From: Brevundimonas denitrificans
GTDB taxonomy: Bacteria; Pseudomonadota; Alphaproteobacteria; Caulobacterales; Caulobacteraceae
DNA: 64,000 nucleotides
Direction of reading: 5' to 3'
Assembly (NCBI RefSeq): GCF_030160755.1
Contig: NZ_BSOY01000002.1
Location: 45,988 to 109,987 of the forward strand
Part shown: in pieces, positions 16,308 through 25,776 of the stretch
Layout: each line of letters opens with the position of its first letter
Numbering within the stretch: the stretch's first letter is position 1
Made by a program: the position numbers and the translations under genes
Notes under the pieces: generated by a model
Seen by the model: the letters and a program-made list of their open reading frames with translations, nothing else
Told to the model about the DNA's origin: nothing
Database searches by the model: none

Positions 16308-16910
16308 TCAACCCTCGAACCTGTCGGCGGTCGCCGAGCCTGGAGCGGAAATGCCGTCTCGCTTGAGTATACGAGCAAGGGTCATGACGATAATCTTCAC
16401 ATCGAGCCACAAATTTTGTCGGTCGACGTACCAGACGTCGAGTTCGAATTTCCGCGTCCAGCTGACCGCGTTGCGCCCGTTGATCTGGGCCCAGCCGGTC
16501 ACCCCCGGCCGCACTTCGTGGCGGCGCGCCTGTCCCGGCGAATAGAGCGGCAGATATTCCATCAACAGCGGGCGCGGGCCGACCAGGCTCATGTCGCCCC
16601 GAAGCACGTTCCAGAGCTCGGGCAACTCGTCCAGGCTGGTCGCCCGGAGCCAGCGCCCGAACGGCGTGAGCCGCTCCGCGTCCGGGAGGGGGGCTCCATC
16701 GGAATCCGTTGCATCGCGCATGGTGCGGAATTTTATCATCTCGAAAGGCCGGCCGTTCAGTCCGGGCCGGACCTGCCTGAACAGGGCGGGAGGGCCCATC
16801 ATGCGACGCACCATGAGCCATACGACCCCGAGCGCCGGCGCCAGAATGAGGAGCGCTGACGCCGATATCACGATGTCGAATGCCCGTTTGACCGCAGCAG
16901 ACCTGGTCAT
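16308..16910 (-). CDS. pglC: Monotopic phosphoglycosyl transferase (PglC-like)
   Basis: A 200-residue enzyme matching the minimal PglC architecture. A re-entrant membrane helix lies at about residues 10-36 (KRAFDIVISASALLILAP). Next comes FEMIKFRTM, then the catalytic dyad Asp94-Glu95 in [25 protein letters not shown] and the C-terminal VRPGVTGWAQINGRN. It should transfer phospho-diNAcBac (or a related sugar phosphate) from UDP to undecaprenyl phosphate on the inner face of the membrane, starting the repeat unit. Direct adjacency to PglD- and PglE-like genes supports this substrate. It overlaps the upstream glycosyltransferase by 4 bp and precedes the acetyltransferase by 4 bp. Confidence 0.9.
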   Translation of the reverse strand: MTRSAAVKRAFDIVISASALLILAPALGVVWLMVRRMMGPPALFRQVRPGLNGRPFEMIKFRTMRDATDSDGAPLPDAERLTPFGRWLRATSLDELPELWNVLRGDMSLVGPRPLLMEYLPLYSPGQARRHEVRPGVTGWAQINGRNAVSWTRKFELDVWYVDRQNLWLDVKIIVMTLARILKRDGISAPGSATADRFEG

Positions 16911-18139
16911 CTCGACAGCTCCGGCCGCTCAAGGCAGGCGCTCGTCGACGCCATGGCGGCCGCAAAGGAGAAACCGGCCTCATAGGCTGCGCGCGCGCGG
17001 CGCCCCATGCCGGCGCGCTGTTCCGGCGAGAGTCCCGCCATCTCGACCATGCCGGCGGCCACGGCGGCCACATCCTGGGGCGCCGCCGCCCGCCCGGCGT
17101 CGCAACCGGTCACGATGTCCGCCGCTTCGCCCCTCACGCAGGCCAGGATCGGCCGCCCCATCGCCAGGTAGAACTGGACCTTTGAGGGGATGGTGATGGC
17201 AAAGAGCGGATCATCAAGCAGATGGAGGATCAGGACATCAGCCGCCGCGAAAATGTCGCCGATCTGGGTCCGGGGGACAGCGGCCACCAACTGCACATGG
17301 GCCGTACCGAGCTCCTTGATCAGTTCCGCGAGCGACTGGCGTTCCACGCCGTCTCCCACGAGCGTCAGCTGGATATTGGGAACATCCTGCGCGGCGAGCA
17401 GCGTGGCGCGCACCAGGGTTTCCAGATCCTGGACCCGGCCGAGGTTGCCTCCGAAAACGATGTTGAACCGCCCCTCAAAACCCAGGGAGCCGACATCGAA
17501 TTCCCCCCTCGCCCTCGCGGCGTCCTCATCCGCCCAGTTGAATATCGTCACGGCCTTGCCGGCGGGGACTCCTCGTTCGATGAGCGTCGCCGTCATCGCC
17601 CGCGACTGTCCGATGACCAGCGCCGCGCGGCCATACACGAACCCGCACATCCGGCCCAGAACCCCGCCCAGACGCTTGGCGCCGCCAAAACCGGATGCGG
17701 CGACGGAGTCCGGCCACAGGTCCTGGACGTCGAGTACGAAGGGGGTCCGCGTAAACAGCCCGCTGATCGCGGCCGCGAGACCCACGGTGATCGGCGGATG
17801 ATAGACATAGATTGCGTCGAAACGACCGCCCCGCAGAACACAAAATATCAGCGCCGAGATGAAGAAGGACAGATAGTTCGCGGCGCGGCCCAGGCTGGAG
17901 GTGTCATGGCTTGGCGCCAGAAAGAGCCGGTGAACCCGAATGCCCTCCATGATTTCCGACGTATACGGTCCAAGCCGGTATCCCGGCGCCAACCTGCCCG
18001 TCGGGTAGTTGGGGAACCCCGTCGCCACCTCAACCTCGAAGCCTGCCTCGGCCAAACCCTGGGCGAAACGCAAGCCTTTCATGATGGGCTCTGGCTCAAA
18101 CCACTGGGTAAGAAAAAGCACCCGGCGCGACAACGTCAA
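16907..18139 (-). CDS. wbuB: Glycosyltransferase family 4 (WbuB-like, putative L-FucNAc transferase)
   Basis: A 410-residue GT-B glycosyltransferase. The N-terminus ([20 protein letters not shown] and [17 protein letters not shown]) is characteristic of the WbuB/WbjE group. The C-terminal domain has [37 protein letters not shown] and MGRPILA, the nucleotide-sugar donor region. In E. coli O26 and P. aeruginosa O11 loci, the homologous transferase directly follows fnlA-fnlB-fnlC, exactly as here. The likely reaction is addition of L-FucNAc as the second sugar on the lipid-linked intermediate. It overlaps fnlC by 4 bp and the PglC-like gene by 4 bp. Confidence 0.85.
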   Translation of the reverse strand: MTLSRRVLFLTQWFEPEPIMKGLRFAQGLAEAGFEVEVATGFPNYPTGRLAPGYRLGPYTSEIMEGIRVHRLFLAPSHDTSSLGRAANYLSFFISALIFCVLRGGRFDAIYVYHPPITVGLAAAISGLFTRTPFVLDVQDLWPDSVAASGFGGAKRLGGVLGRMCGFVYGRAALVIGQSRAMTATLIERGVPAGKAVTIFNWADEDAARARGEFDVGSLGFEGRFNIVFGGNLGRVQDLETLVRATLLAAQDVPNIQLTLVGDGVERQSLAELIKELGTAHVQLVAAVPRTQIGDIFAAADVLILHLLDDPLFAITIPSKVQFYLAMGRPILACVRGEAADIVTGCDAGRAAAPQDVAAVAAGMVEMAGLSPEQRAGMGRRARAAYEAGFSFAAAMASTSACLERPELSR

Positions 18140-19266
18140 TACTCATTCCATACGGTGCGTCGCACATAGTCAGTATAGCTGTGAATAATGCGCACGACTT
18201 TCTCTGACACGTTGGGCATCGAATAGTCCGCAACCGGACGGAGATCGCGAGTCTGGCCACGGCCTTGCGTCTCAATCAGGGCCAGCGCCTGCAAAACTCT
18301 TTCGGGGTTGAGGCCGACCATCATCACAGACGCTTCTTCCATGCCCTCAGGCCGTTCATGCGCCTCGCGGATATTCAGCGCCGGGAAGTTGAGGATGGAA
18401 CTCTCCTCCGTGATCGTGCCCGAGTCTGACAGGACCGCGCGGGCCGACTTCTGCAGGCGCACATAGTCATGAAAGCCCAGGGGCTTCAGGAGGCGGATTT
18501 GCGGATGAAAGGTCGAGCCCTCGGCGTCGATACGCTTTTGCGTCCGCGGATGGGTGGAGACGATCACCGGACGATCATACGTCCTCGCCACCTCGTTCAG
18601 GACCTCGACCAGGCGAGGAAACGCGCGCGCGTCGTCGATATTCTCCTCACGGTGGGCGCTGACCACGAAGTAGTCCTGTTCCTCAAGGCCCAGCCGACTG
18701 AGAACGTCCGAGCTGTCGATACGCCCGGCATAGTGGGCCAGGACCTCAAACATCGGACTGCCGGTCTTGATGACGCGGTCCGGCGGAAGGTTCTCGGCCA
18801 ACAGGTATTCGCGGGCGATGTCGGAATAGGTCAGGTTGACATCGGCGACATGGTCGACAATGCGGCGGTTGGTCTCCTCCGGCACGCGCTGGTCAAAGCA
18901 CCGGTTGCCCGCCTCCATGTGGAATATCGGGATGTGGCGGCGTTTGGCCGGGATCACGGACAGGCATGAGTTGGTGTCGCCCAGGACCAGCATGGCGTCG
19001 GGCTTCTCAGCCTCCAGCACGATGTCGACCGCGGAGATTATGGCGCCGATGGTCTGGGCCGCACTGCCCGCGGCCACGTTGAGGAAGTGATCCGGCTTCC
19101 GCAGCTCCAGATCGTCAAAGAAGATCTGGTTCAGCTCGTAGTCGTAGTTCTGGCCCGTGTGGACCAGGCAATGGTCGGTCGTCTCGTCCAGCCGGGCCAG
19201 GACCCGGGACAGTCTGATAATCTCGGGACGGGTGCCGACCACGGTCACGACCTTGAGCTTCTTCAT
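18136..19266 (-). CDS. fnlC: UDP-N-acetylglucosamine 2-epimerase family enzyme FnlC/WbjD
   Basis: The true start is the ATG at 19266, where the conserved family start [19 protein letters not shown] begins; the frame is open further but overlaps fnlB. The 376-residue protein has [44 protein letters not shown] and [16 protein letters not shown], all hallmarks of the 2-epimerase family. It is the subgroup that ends the UDP-L-FucNAc pathway, converting UDP-2-acetamido-2,6-dideoxy-L-talose to UDP-L-FucNAc. Together with fnlA and fnlB (two bases and one gene upstream) the pathway is complete. The residue FDQRVPEE replaces the CFD-like start of WecB loops in the usual WbjD manner. Confidence 0.9.
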   Translation of the reverse strand: MKKLKVVTVVGTRPEIIRLSRVLARLDETTDHCLVHTGQNYDYELNQIFFDDLELRKPDHFLNVAAGSAAQTIGAIISAVDIVLEAEKPDAMLVLGDTNSCLSVIPAKRRHIPIFHMEAGNRCFDQRVPEETNRRIVDHVADVNLTYSDIAREYLLAENLPPDRVIKTGSPMFEVLAHYAGRIDSSDVLSRLGLEEQDYFVVSAHREENIDDARAFPRLVEVLNEVARTYDRPVIVSTHPRTQKRIDAEGSTFHPQIRLLKPLGFHDYVRLQKSARAVLSDSGTITEESSILNFPALNIREAHERPEGMEEASVMMVGLNPERVLQALALIETQGRGQTRDLRPVADYSMPNVSEKVVRIIHSYTDYVRRTVWNEY

Positions 19267-19268
19267 CG

Positions 19269-20375
19269 TCAGACCTTCATCGGGACGGTGTCGGGGTGAG
19301 CGCGATCGAATATCTCGCTGGCCCAGAGCATGACAATCATCTCCTGCTCGCCGACGTTGGTGATGTCGTGGGTCCAGCCGGGGACGGTCTCGACGATCCG
19401 GCCCTGCCCCCCCTCCGTCTCCAGATGGAAGGTCTCGCCGGAGACCATGTGGCGAAACCCGAAACGGGCGCGACCGGCCAGCACCAGAAATTTCTCGGTC
19501 TTGGTGTGGTGGTAGTGCTGGCCTCGCGTGACGCCGGGACCCGCCGTGAAATAGCTGAACTGGCCGCAGTCGGGCGTCTTCAGTATTTCGACAAACACGC
19601 CCCGGTCGTCGCCATGCCGCGGAACATCGTAGGCGAAGGCCGCGGGTTCCAGATAGCTGAGATAGGTCGAATAGAGGGCGCGGATCAGGCCCCCGCCCAC
19701 GCGATCGGTCAGCATTGTCGTGCGGCTGTGGGGAAAGGCGCGGATCGTGTCCGCGACCTCGCCGACCGTGGTGCGATAGACGGGGTCCACCTCGGCGAAG
19801 GCGCCGCCGTCGAAGGGGTGTTCCGCCAGCGCCAGAAAAGCGGCGCAGACATCGTCCACATAGACCAGGTTGAGCGGCGCTTGCGGATCGTTGACCGTGA
19901 TGTCCAGGCCGCGCGCGGTATTGTGACAGAAGGTGGCGACGGCGGAATTGTAGTTGGGGCGCGCCCATTTGCCGAAGACATTGGGCAGGCGGAAGATTCG
20001 CACCGGCGCCCCGCCGGCGGAATAGGCGAGCAGGAGGTCCTCCGCATCCCGCTTGCTGCGACCATAGGCATTTTCCAGACCGGCCTGGATCGAGGATGAA
20101 AAGACGACGGGAATCGGCCGTCGCAAGGCGGAGAGGCCCTCGCAAAGCGTGCGGGTGAAATCGACGTTGCCCGTTACAAATTCCTCGTCACGGGGCGGGC
20201 GATTGACCCCGGCCAGATGGAACACCAGGTCGGCCTGGTCCAGGGCGGCAAAAAGATCAGTCTTGGAGGCGTCCGACCCGATCCCGACAACGGCATGACC
20301 CCGTTCGGCCAGGCGGAGCATGAGGTTTTGACCGATGAACCCCCCGGCTCCGGTGACCACGATCGTCATGCTCAA
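19269..20375 (-). CDS. fnlB: Bifunctional SDR-cupin epimerase/reductase FnlB (WbjC/Cap5F-like)
   Basis: A 368-residue protein with two domains. Residues 1-250 are an extended SDR with [11 protein letters not shown] (NAD(P)H binding), [10 protein letters not shown] and the catalytic pair in [10 protein letters not shown] (Tyr-xxx-Lys). Residues about 255-368 are a cupin ([26 protein letters not shown]) whose histidines bind metal. This combination is diagnostic of WbjC/Cap5F, which epimerises and reduces the 4-keto intermediate to UDP-2-acetamido-2,6-dideoxy-L-talose. It overlaps fnlA by 4 bp (ATGA) and is followed two bases later by fnlC. Confidence 0.92.
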   Translation of the reverse strand: MSMTIVVTGAGGFIGQNLMLRLAERGHAVVGIGSDASKTDLFAALDQADLVFHLAGVNRPPRDEEFVTGNVDFTRTLCEGLSALRRPIPVVFSSSIQAGLENAYGRSKRDAEDLLLAYSAGGAPVRIFRLPNVFGKWARPNYNSAVATFCHNTARGLDITVNDPQAPLNLVYVDDVCAAFLALAEHPFDGGAFAEVDPVYRTTVGEVADTIRAFPHSRTTMLTDRVGGGLIRALYSTYLSYLEPAAFAYDVPRHGDDRGVFVEILKTPDCGQFSYFTAGPGVTRGQHYHHTKTEKFLVLAGRARFGFRHMVSGETFHLETEGGQGRIVETVPGWTHDITNVGEQEMIVMLWASEIFDRAHPDTVPMKV

Positions 20376-21406
20376 CTCTCCAGGGAGACGTGTTCACCGC
20401 GAACTGCACGCTGCATGAAGTCCAGCTTCATCAGCAGGGCTTTCATGCCTTCGACGTCCAGCTGCTGAGTGTTCCGGGAGTTGTATTCATCGCTTCGACC
20501 GGCGGTCGCCTCGCCCTCATCGAAGAATTTGTCGTAGTTCAGGTCCCGGTCGTCAGGCGGCACCCGAAAATAGTCGCCGAGGTCCTCGGACCGTGACCGC
20601 TCCTCGCGGCCCAGCAGGGACTCGAAGAGTTTCTCGCCATGCCGGACGCCCGTGGTCCTGACCGGATGATCCGGCCGGCCCAGCAACTCGAGCAGGGCCC
20701 GAACCAGGGTGTCGACCGTCGCCGCAGGCGCCTTCTGCACGAAGATGTCCCCGTTGGCGCCATTGGCGAAAGCATAGAGCACCAACTCCACCGCATCCTC
20801 CAGCGTCATCATGAAACGGGTCATTTCCGGATCGGTGACGGTGATGGGTTTGCCTGCCAGAATCTGGCTGACGAACAGGGGGATTACCGATCCCCGCGAT
20901 CCCATGACATTGCCGTAGCGGGTGCCGCAGGCCACCGTTCCGCTGCCGTCGAAGGTGCGCGAGGTGGCGACCATCACCTTCTCCATCAAGGCCTTGGAGA
21001 TGCCCATGGCGTTGATCGGATAGACGGCCTTGTCAGTGCTCAGGCAGATGATCCGCTTCACCCCCGCTGCATGAGCCGCGGCGAGGACGTTCTCGGTGCC
21101 GAGCACATTCGTGCGAACGGCCTCCATCGGATAGAATTCGCAGGATGGCACCTGCTTCAGCGCCGCCGCGTGGAAGCAATAGTCGACGCCGTGCATCGCC
21201 GCGGCGACGCTGCGTTCATCGCGCACGTCTCCCAGGTAGAATTTGAGCTTCGGATGCGCATAACGTCTGCGCATATCGTCCTGCTTCTTCTCGTCGCGAC
21301 TGAAGACGCGGATCTCGCTGATGCCTGACGCCAGAAATTGACGCAGAACGGCATTGCCGAACGAGCCGGTGCCTCCGGTTATCAGCAAGACATTGTTATC
21401 AAACAC
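20372..21406 (-). CDS. fnlA: UDP-GlcNAc 4,6-dehydratase/5-epimerase FnlA (WbjB/Cap5E-like)
   Basis: A 344-residue soluble SDR enzyme. NAD-binding GGTGSFGNAVL is at residues 11-21, followed by FSRDEKKQDDMR, FHAAALKQVPSCEFYP and STDKAVYPINAMGISKALME, where Met replaces the usual Tyr ahead of the Lys as in FlaA1 and WbjB. It inverts C5 and removes water from UDP-GlcNAc, the first step to UDP-L-FucNAc. Lack of a membrane domain separates it from the PglF-like protein at 4883. A 47-bp gap separates it from the upstream glycosyltransferase gene; the next gene overlaps it by 4 bp. Confidence 0.92.
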   Translation of the reverse strand: MFDNNVLLITGGTGSFGNAVLRQFLASGISEIRVFSRDEKKQDDMRRRYAHPKLKFYLGDVRDERSVAAAMHGVDYCFHAAALKQVPSCEFYPMEAVRTNVLGTENVLAAAHAAGVKRIICLSTDKAVYPINAMGISKALMEKVMVATSRTFDGSGTVACGTRYGNVMGSRGSVIPLFVSQILAGKPITVTDPEMTRFMMTLEDAVELVLYAFANGANGDIFVQKAPAATVDTLVRALLELLGRPDHPVRTTGVRHGEKLFESLLGREERSRSEDLGDYFRVPPDDRDLNYDKFFDEGEATAGRSDEYNSRNTQQLDVEGMKALLMKLDFMQRAVRGEHVSLES

Positions 21407-21453
21407 CAGGCGGCTCGCTTCTTTTCAGCAACATGTATTTCGCGGTGAACACT

Positions 21454-22749
21454 CTAGCGGTCAACGTGCCCGGTCGCGGCGCCGCGTGCGCCGACGGGCT
21501 CCGCTGTAGCAGATTTCCGGTCCCGGGCCTGAGCGATCTGGGCCAGCATGTTTGTGACCGCGACATCGACGTTGAAGATCTCGTGCAGGGTCCTGCGACC
21601 GGCCGAGGCCATGGCCCGCCGGCGGTCGTCATCGGCAAGGATGGCTTCTATCGCTTCCAGCAACCGGGCCGGATCTCCCGCCGCGACCGCCAGGCCGAAC
21701 CCGCGCGCCGCGACGAATTCGTCAAAGTCCGTGCTGGCCTCGACGGAGGCGGCCACAGGAAGTCCCGCGCGAAGGTAGTCGATCGTCTTTGATGGGAACG
21801 TCGGCACGTCGACGTCGGCGACCGTCGCAACCATGCCCACATCGCAGGCCGCGACCAGGGTCAGATATTCTTCCCGGCCAAGCTCGCTTATCAGACATAC
21901 GTTTGAGGAACCGCCGTCGATGGCTTGCTGGACAAGCGGTGCAAGCGGGCCCCGTCCTATGAACAGGAAGACGAGGTCTGACTGCGCCCTGCGAGCCAAT
22001 GCCGCGCTGGCGAGAATATCCTCAATGCCCCGGCCATGCGTGATCTGACCTCCAAACACCGCGATCGGCCGGTCCCCGGGCAGGCCATACATCGCCCGGA
22101 CGCCGCCGGGATCCGCTGACGGGGCAAGCGACTGGGGCCCCCAGAGAGAAACAACGCCGGTCGCCTGGCCCGGCCTCAGCGCATAGTTTCTCGCCAGATA
22201 GTCCAGCCCGAGCGGTGACATACACCCCACGACCGTGAAGCGCCGCAGGAGCGCGGACTCCATCCATTGCGCCACCTTGAATATCAACCCGCCCGGCATG
22301 ACGCCGATGGCGCGATGGTGAAACGGGAAGAAGTCAACCAGATAGGCATAGGAACCGACGCTGGCCGACCTCAGCGCCCAGCGCCAGACGAACGCTCCCA
22401 GCACGATGGGGCTCATGCCGATGACGATCGCGCCCGGAGTTTTCCCGAACTGACGCCTTCCCCTGTGGGCTGCGACGAAGGAAGACCCGCCCCATTTTGC
22501 ACAAAGGGCGCCGAGCCGCCCCAGCCAGCTGAGGGCGAGCGGCGGCGAAACCAGCACTTCGACGCCATTGTCCTGGACATAGAACCTGGGGGTTCGATCC
22601 CCGGGGCTGTCCCATGGAAGATGGATGACGCGGACGCGGAATCCCCGCTCTGCGAACGCGTCGGCGAGATCATTGGTCAGGTATCTCGTGTCCGCAGAGT
22701 CGCCGAACTTCGAGAACACCATGAGGACCGTGGGGCCCGGCTCATTCAT
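21454..22749 (-). CDS. Glycosyltransferase family 4 protein
   Basis: A 431-residue GT-B enzyme starting at ATG 22749, eight bases inside the flippase gene end; the frame extends further upstream but only as overlap. It opens with VLMVFSKFGDSADTRYLTNDL. The C-terminal donor domain includes IAVFGGQITHGRGIEDIL, VFLFIGRGPLAPLV, and FPSKTIDYLRAGLPVAASVE, where an acidic residue after the SK motif would contact the nucleotide sugar. It is related to WcaI-like enzymes. As the only other transferase beside the WbuB-like one in this operon, it probably adds the third sugar of the repeat unit. Sugar specificity cannot be read. Confidence 0.85.
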   Translation of the reverse strand: MNEPGPTVLMVFSKFGDSADTRYLTNDLADAFAERGFRVRVIHLPWDSPGDRTPRFYVQDNGVEVLVSPPLALSWLGRLGALCAKWGGSSFVAAHRGRRQFGKTPGAIVIGMSPIVLGAFVWRWALRSASVGSYAYLVDFFPFHHRAIGVMPGGLIFKVAQWMESALLRRFTVVGCMSPLGLDYLARNYALRPGQATGVVSLWGPQSLAPSADPGGVRAMYGLPGDRPIAVFGGQITHGRGIEDILASAALARRAQSDLVFLFIGRGPLAPLVQQAIDGGSSNVCLISELGREEYLTLVAACDVGMVATVADVDVPTFPSKTIDYLRAGLPVAASVEASTDFDEFVAARGFGLAVAAGDPARLLEAIEAILADDDRRRAMASAGRRTLHEIFNVDVAVTNMLAQIAQARDRKSATAEPVGARGAATGHVDR

Positions 22750-24052
22750 GGACGCTCTCACTTCCGCGGGCGTGCGATCCCCCGCCCTGACCCGGGCGCT
22801 GAGCCAGCAGGAACCGGATGCAGATCGCCGAAAACAGGACCCCGTACGCGGCGACATAACCGAAGTAGGGGGCGTCAATCCAACCCTGCTGTACGCCGAT
22901 TCCCACGAAGATTCCGATGAGCGCTGCGCTCGCGGTCTCGATCCCCAGATACGTCCAGAGCCGGCGGCGGCCCAGGGCGTGATAGGCGGCGATGGAGACG
23001 GTCACTCTCAGGACGTCACCGAGCATGTACAGGCTGATCGCCGTGGAGGCCGACAGGTATTGCTGCGACAGGAACAGCGGCACGAGGATCGGCGCGCCGA
23101 CCCAAAACACCGCCAGGGCCAGAACCATGACCGCCGAGCCGATGACGAACGCAGTCAGGGCGGCGGTGCGGTTCTCGGAAATGGTTCGGCCGGGCCCAGA
23201 GATGGTGGGCAGGTACCACTGGACCATGAACAGCCCGATCAGCTGTGTCGAGACGTCCGAAATACGGTTCGCCACCAGCCACTCGGCGAGGGCGTCGATC
23301 CCGAACGCCTCACGATAGAAATGCCGGAGCGCGAACAGGATGGCGGGCGTCACAATCGCGACCGCGATGAAGGCGCCGGAGTATCCCATCAACACCCGCA
23401 CCTCCGCCCCGACCGCGTCCGCCCGGCCCCGACCCAGGGCGGGCGACGTCCGGGCCAGGGCCCAGGCCGTGACCGGCGTGACAAGCGACCCCCAGGCGAA
23501 CGCAATCACGGCCCACCCCGCTTCCGCCCTGTACAGACAGACGGCCGCGGCGACGAACCCCGCGACCAGTCCCGCGGTCTGCGAGCCGACATTCGCGGTC
23601 AGCCGCCCTGATCCGATGAGGACCGCGCTGCACAGCTGTCCGGCGCCCGCGACCAGGGCGGCGACGACAAGCCAGGGGACCATCCAGGCCGCCGTCGCGC
23701 TGCCGACAAGGGCGACCGAAACCATCTCCCCCAGCAGAATGAGAGAGAGCACCAGGAGCGAGGCCGTCGCCCAGATCCGCCCCCCCGCACGGAAGGCGGT
23801 TCGCGCGGCGATGTCGCTGTCTGCGCTGGCGATCTGCCGGATCAAACCATTCTGGACGCCGCCGGACGCGACGAGGTTCAGCAGGGCCCACAGCATGACG
23901 AACTGGGAAAACAAGGCGAACCCGGCGACCGGGAGAAGCTCGGCGGACAGTTTCAACAGGGCAAGGCCGACAAGGACCTTCACGCCGAAAAAGACGCCCA
24001 GTAGCAGCAGCCCCTTATGTTTCGCCAGTCGGCCGCTGTCGGGAAAACTCAC
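22742..24052 (-). CDS. wzx: Wzx-like oligosaccharide flippase
   Basis: A polytopic membrane protein of about 436 residues with 12-14 hydrophobic helices and no long soluble domain, the pattern of MATE/MOP polysaccharide flippases. The opening GLLLLGVFFGVKVLVGLALL and the early FSQFVMLWALLNLVASGGVQNGLIRQIA resemble the WzxE/O-antigen translocase group. It would move the undecaprenyl-linked repeat unit to the periplasm. I chose GTG 24052, which overlaps the upstream stop as GTGA; GTG 24082 in the same frame is possible but overlaps by 34 bp. It is followed by the GT4 gene with an 8-bp overlap. Confidence 0.82.
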   Translation of the reverse strand: MSFPDSGRLAKHKGLLLLGVFFGVKVLVGLALLKLSAELLPVAGFALFSQFVMLWALLNLVASGGVQNGLIRQIASADSDIAARTAFRAGGRIWATASLLVLSLILLGEMVSVALVGSATAAWMVPWLVVAALVAGAGQLCSAVLIGSGRLTANVGSQTAGLVAGFVAAAVCLYRAEAGWAVIAFAWGSLVTPVTAWALARTSPALGRGRADAVGAEVRVLMGYSGAFIAVAIVTPAILFALRHFYREAFGIDALAEWLVANRISDVSTQLIGLFMVQWYLPTISGPGRTISENRTAALTAFVIGSAVMVLALAVFWVGAPILVPLFLSQQYLSASTAISLYMLGDVLRVTVSIAAYHALGRRRLWTYLGIETASAALIGIFVGIGVQQGWIDAPYFGYVAAYGVLFSAICIRFLLAQRPGQGGGSHARGSESVHE

Positions 24053-25398
24053 GAGCGGCTCGGGTCCCGGACCCGAAACCACAGCCAGGCAATGACCCAG
24101 AACACCACGGTTGAGTAGCCTTCAAGGGTTTGAAGTATCTGGAGATTCGCGGGAAAATATATCACCGAGAAGGTCGCGAGACAGAAGACGATCGCGGCGC
24201 TGTCGTTCTTTGCGAGAACCGCATCCATCCACGAGCGGCCCCAAAGCCAGGCGAAAAATCCCATCAGAACCACGGCGCCTGGAAAACTCACGTCATTGGC
24301 GATAGATGTGAGCATTGTTGACCAAAAGTATTCCTGCGGCCACCCGTCGTCGATATTCCTGTAATTGAATGTATTGAATTTGACGTTCGGGTCACCGCCA
24401 AGAACATCATAAATCCGGTTCAATGCCGAAGAGTGTCCCACGCCCCACGAAGACTTGAACGGCTTTTCAAGCGCGAGGCTCAGTCCGTAGTATCCATTGG
24501 TGATGTAGGCGACCGTCATGGTCGTGGCGAATCGCCCGCTGTCGTTCATGCCGACGATGAGGGGGTGGCTGTAGTCCGCGCAGGCGCCGGAGTTCAGAAA
24601 GCAGAATGCGCTGACCGTATTCATACGGTCTTCCTTGCGCTCAACAAAGACCGAGCCGGAAACTGTCAAAGCCGCGATCACAACCAGCGCGACCCGCCAA
24701 CGCCGCGTGAGAGGACCAGATGGATTCAGAGCCGCTGGCGGAGGAGCCTCCTGCCTGTCCAACCGCTTTCGGGCGGTCGCGACGGCGAAGGCGCTGCCGC
24801 TGACGATAAGCAGGTCGGCGATTTCGCGGTCGGTGCCCCTGAGCGCGGAGAAGATCAGACTGCAAAGCACTGCGGAGAAAAAGAGCCCCCGATAGACCAG
24901 GCCCAGCCGGGACCAGTACAGGATGCCCAGCGGGACGACCGCCCACACGAAGGGCATCGCGATTGTCCTGAGGATAATGATCGGGCCCCGCTGGCCCTCG
25001 GTCACCGCGAGCTGACCGGCCAGGGAAGAGTACGCCGACCTTTGATCTTCAATGGCGGAAAGGAACTCCCAGGGCATCTTTCCGGTGTAGTAATAGGAAG
25101 ATGGTATCAGGATAAGTATAGCAAGGATCGCCCCGGAAACAAAAACAGCGCGACTGATTTTTAGTGTTGATGCTCGGACAGGCTGACGTACGGCGGCACG
25201 AAAGCCATAGTTCAGGAACAAGCAAACAAGGACAAAATACGTAGCGATCGAAAAGTAGTTTTTTACCGGATAATCAATTGGCCCAAACACGAAAACCAGA
25301 AACGTTACCGCCAGGTAGCAAAGTGCAGCGTTTATAGGCACATGCCGGAGCCTGTCGGTCTCATCAGCGCCTGTTCGGGACTGGCTAGGCGCAGGCAT
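24049..25398 (-). CDS. Wzy-like membrane protein (putative repeat-unit polymerase)
   Basis: A 449-residue membrane protein with about ten predicted helices and one large periplasmic loop (about residues 255-380) rich in aromatic and charged residues (FNTFNYRNIDDGWPQEYFW). No sequence motif proves polymerase activity; Wzy proteins are known for low conservation, and the call rests on topology, the long loop, and being first in an operon with flippase, transferases and an initiating enzyme. Its coding sequence, especially the 5' part (25070-25300), is visibly richer in A and T than neighbours, as is common for horizontally replaced wzy genes. It overlaps the flippase by 4 bp. Confidence 0.72.
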   Translation of the reverse strand: MPAPSQSRTGADETDRLRHVPINAALCYLAVTFLVFVFGPIDYPVKNYFSIATYFVLVCLFLNYGFRAAVRQPVRASTLKISRAVFVSGAILAILILIPSSYYYTGKMPWEFLSAIEDQRSAYSSLAGQLAVTEGQRGPIIILRTIAMPFVWAVVPLGILYWSRLGLVYRGLFFSAVLCSLIFSALRGTDREIADLLIVSGSAFAVATARKRLDRQEAPPPAALNPSGPLTRRWRVALVVIAALTVSGSVFVERKEDRMNTVSAFCFLNSGACADYSHPLIVGMNDSGRFATTMTVAYITNGYYGLSLALEKPFKSSWGVGHSSALNRIYDVLGGDPNVKFNTFNYRNIDDGWPQEYFWSTMLTSIANDVSFPGAVVLMGFFAWLWGRSWMDAVLAKNDSAAIVFCLATFSVIYFPANLQILQTLEGYSTVVFWVIAWLWFRVRDPSRS

Positions 25399-25776
25399 TG
25401 GAAAACCGTTTCATTCCAAAGATGTGCCGGGACGGCGTGAGCAGTGGGCGTAGGAGGGTTTCCGTCCTCGACGCAAGCTCCGGTAATCTCTCAGCCATTC
25501 AAATTTCAATAAGCGCGGACGGGCGACCCGCTTGCGCTCTCCAAGGCAAGGTTCAGCATGCTGGCGGTCTCAAACTCGCAGCCCCTCCCGGATGCTGCAA
25601 TCAGCGATGAAACGCCCTCCATCAATGAAGCGGTGAAATCGGGACCGCTCGCGATATTCTCATTGATTCCTTCAATGCACGACTGCGATTTCTCGCCCCC
25701 GCCCAACCGGGTCGCGGCGGGCTTTTCGTCCGGCCCTCGGCCCGAGTAGCGGATAGCGATCCCGGAGTCCGGAGAA
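25399..25776. other. Intergenic region, promoter for the ten-gene operon, no convincing gene
   Basis: These 378 bp separate the start of the wzy-like gene from the end of the ManC-AGE gene; both run leftward, so the operon promoter should be here. Sequence is less GC-rich than average. A leftward open stretch (about 25750-25506) translates to a plausible-looking segment (SLMEGVSSLIAASG, FETASMLNLALES) but lacks a start outside the ManC-AGE gene and has no recognisable family, so it may be a gene remnant. Confidence 0.5.

Noticed and set aside
18136..20145. Single long leftward frame that would fuse extra sequence to FnlC
   Set aside because: The first 293 codons overlap fnlB in another frame and have no similarity to a known domain; FnlC starts cleanly at 19266.
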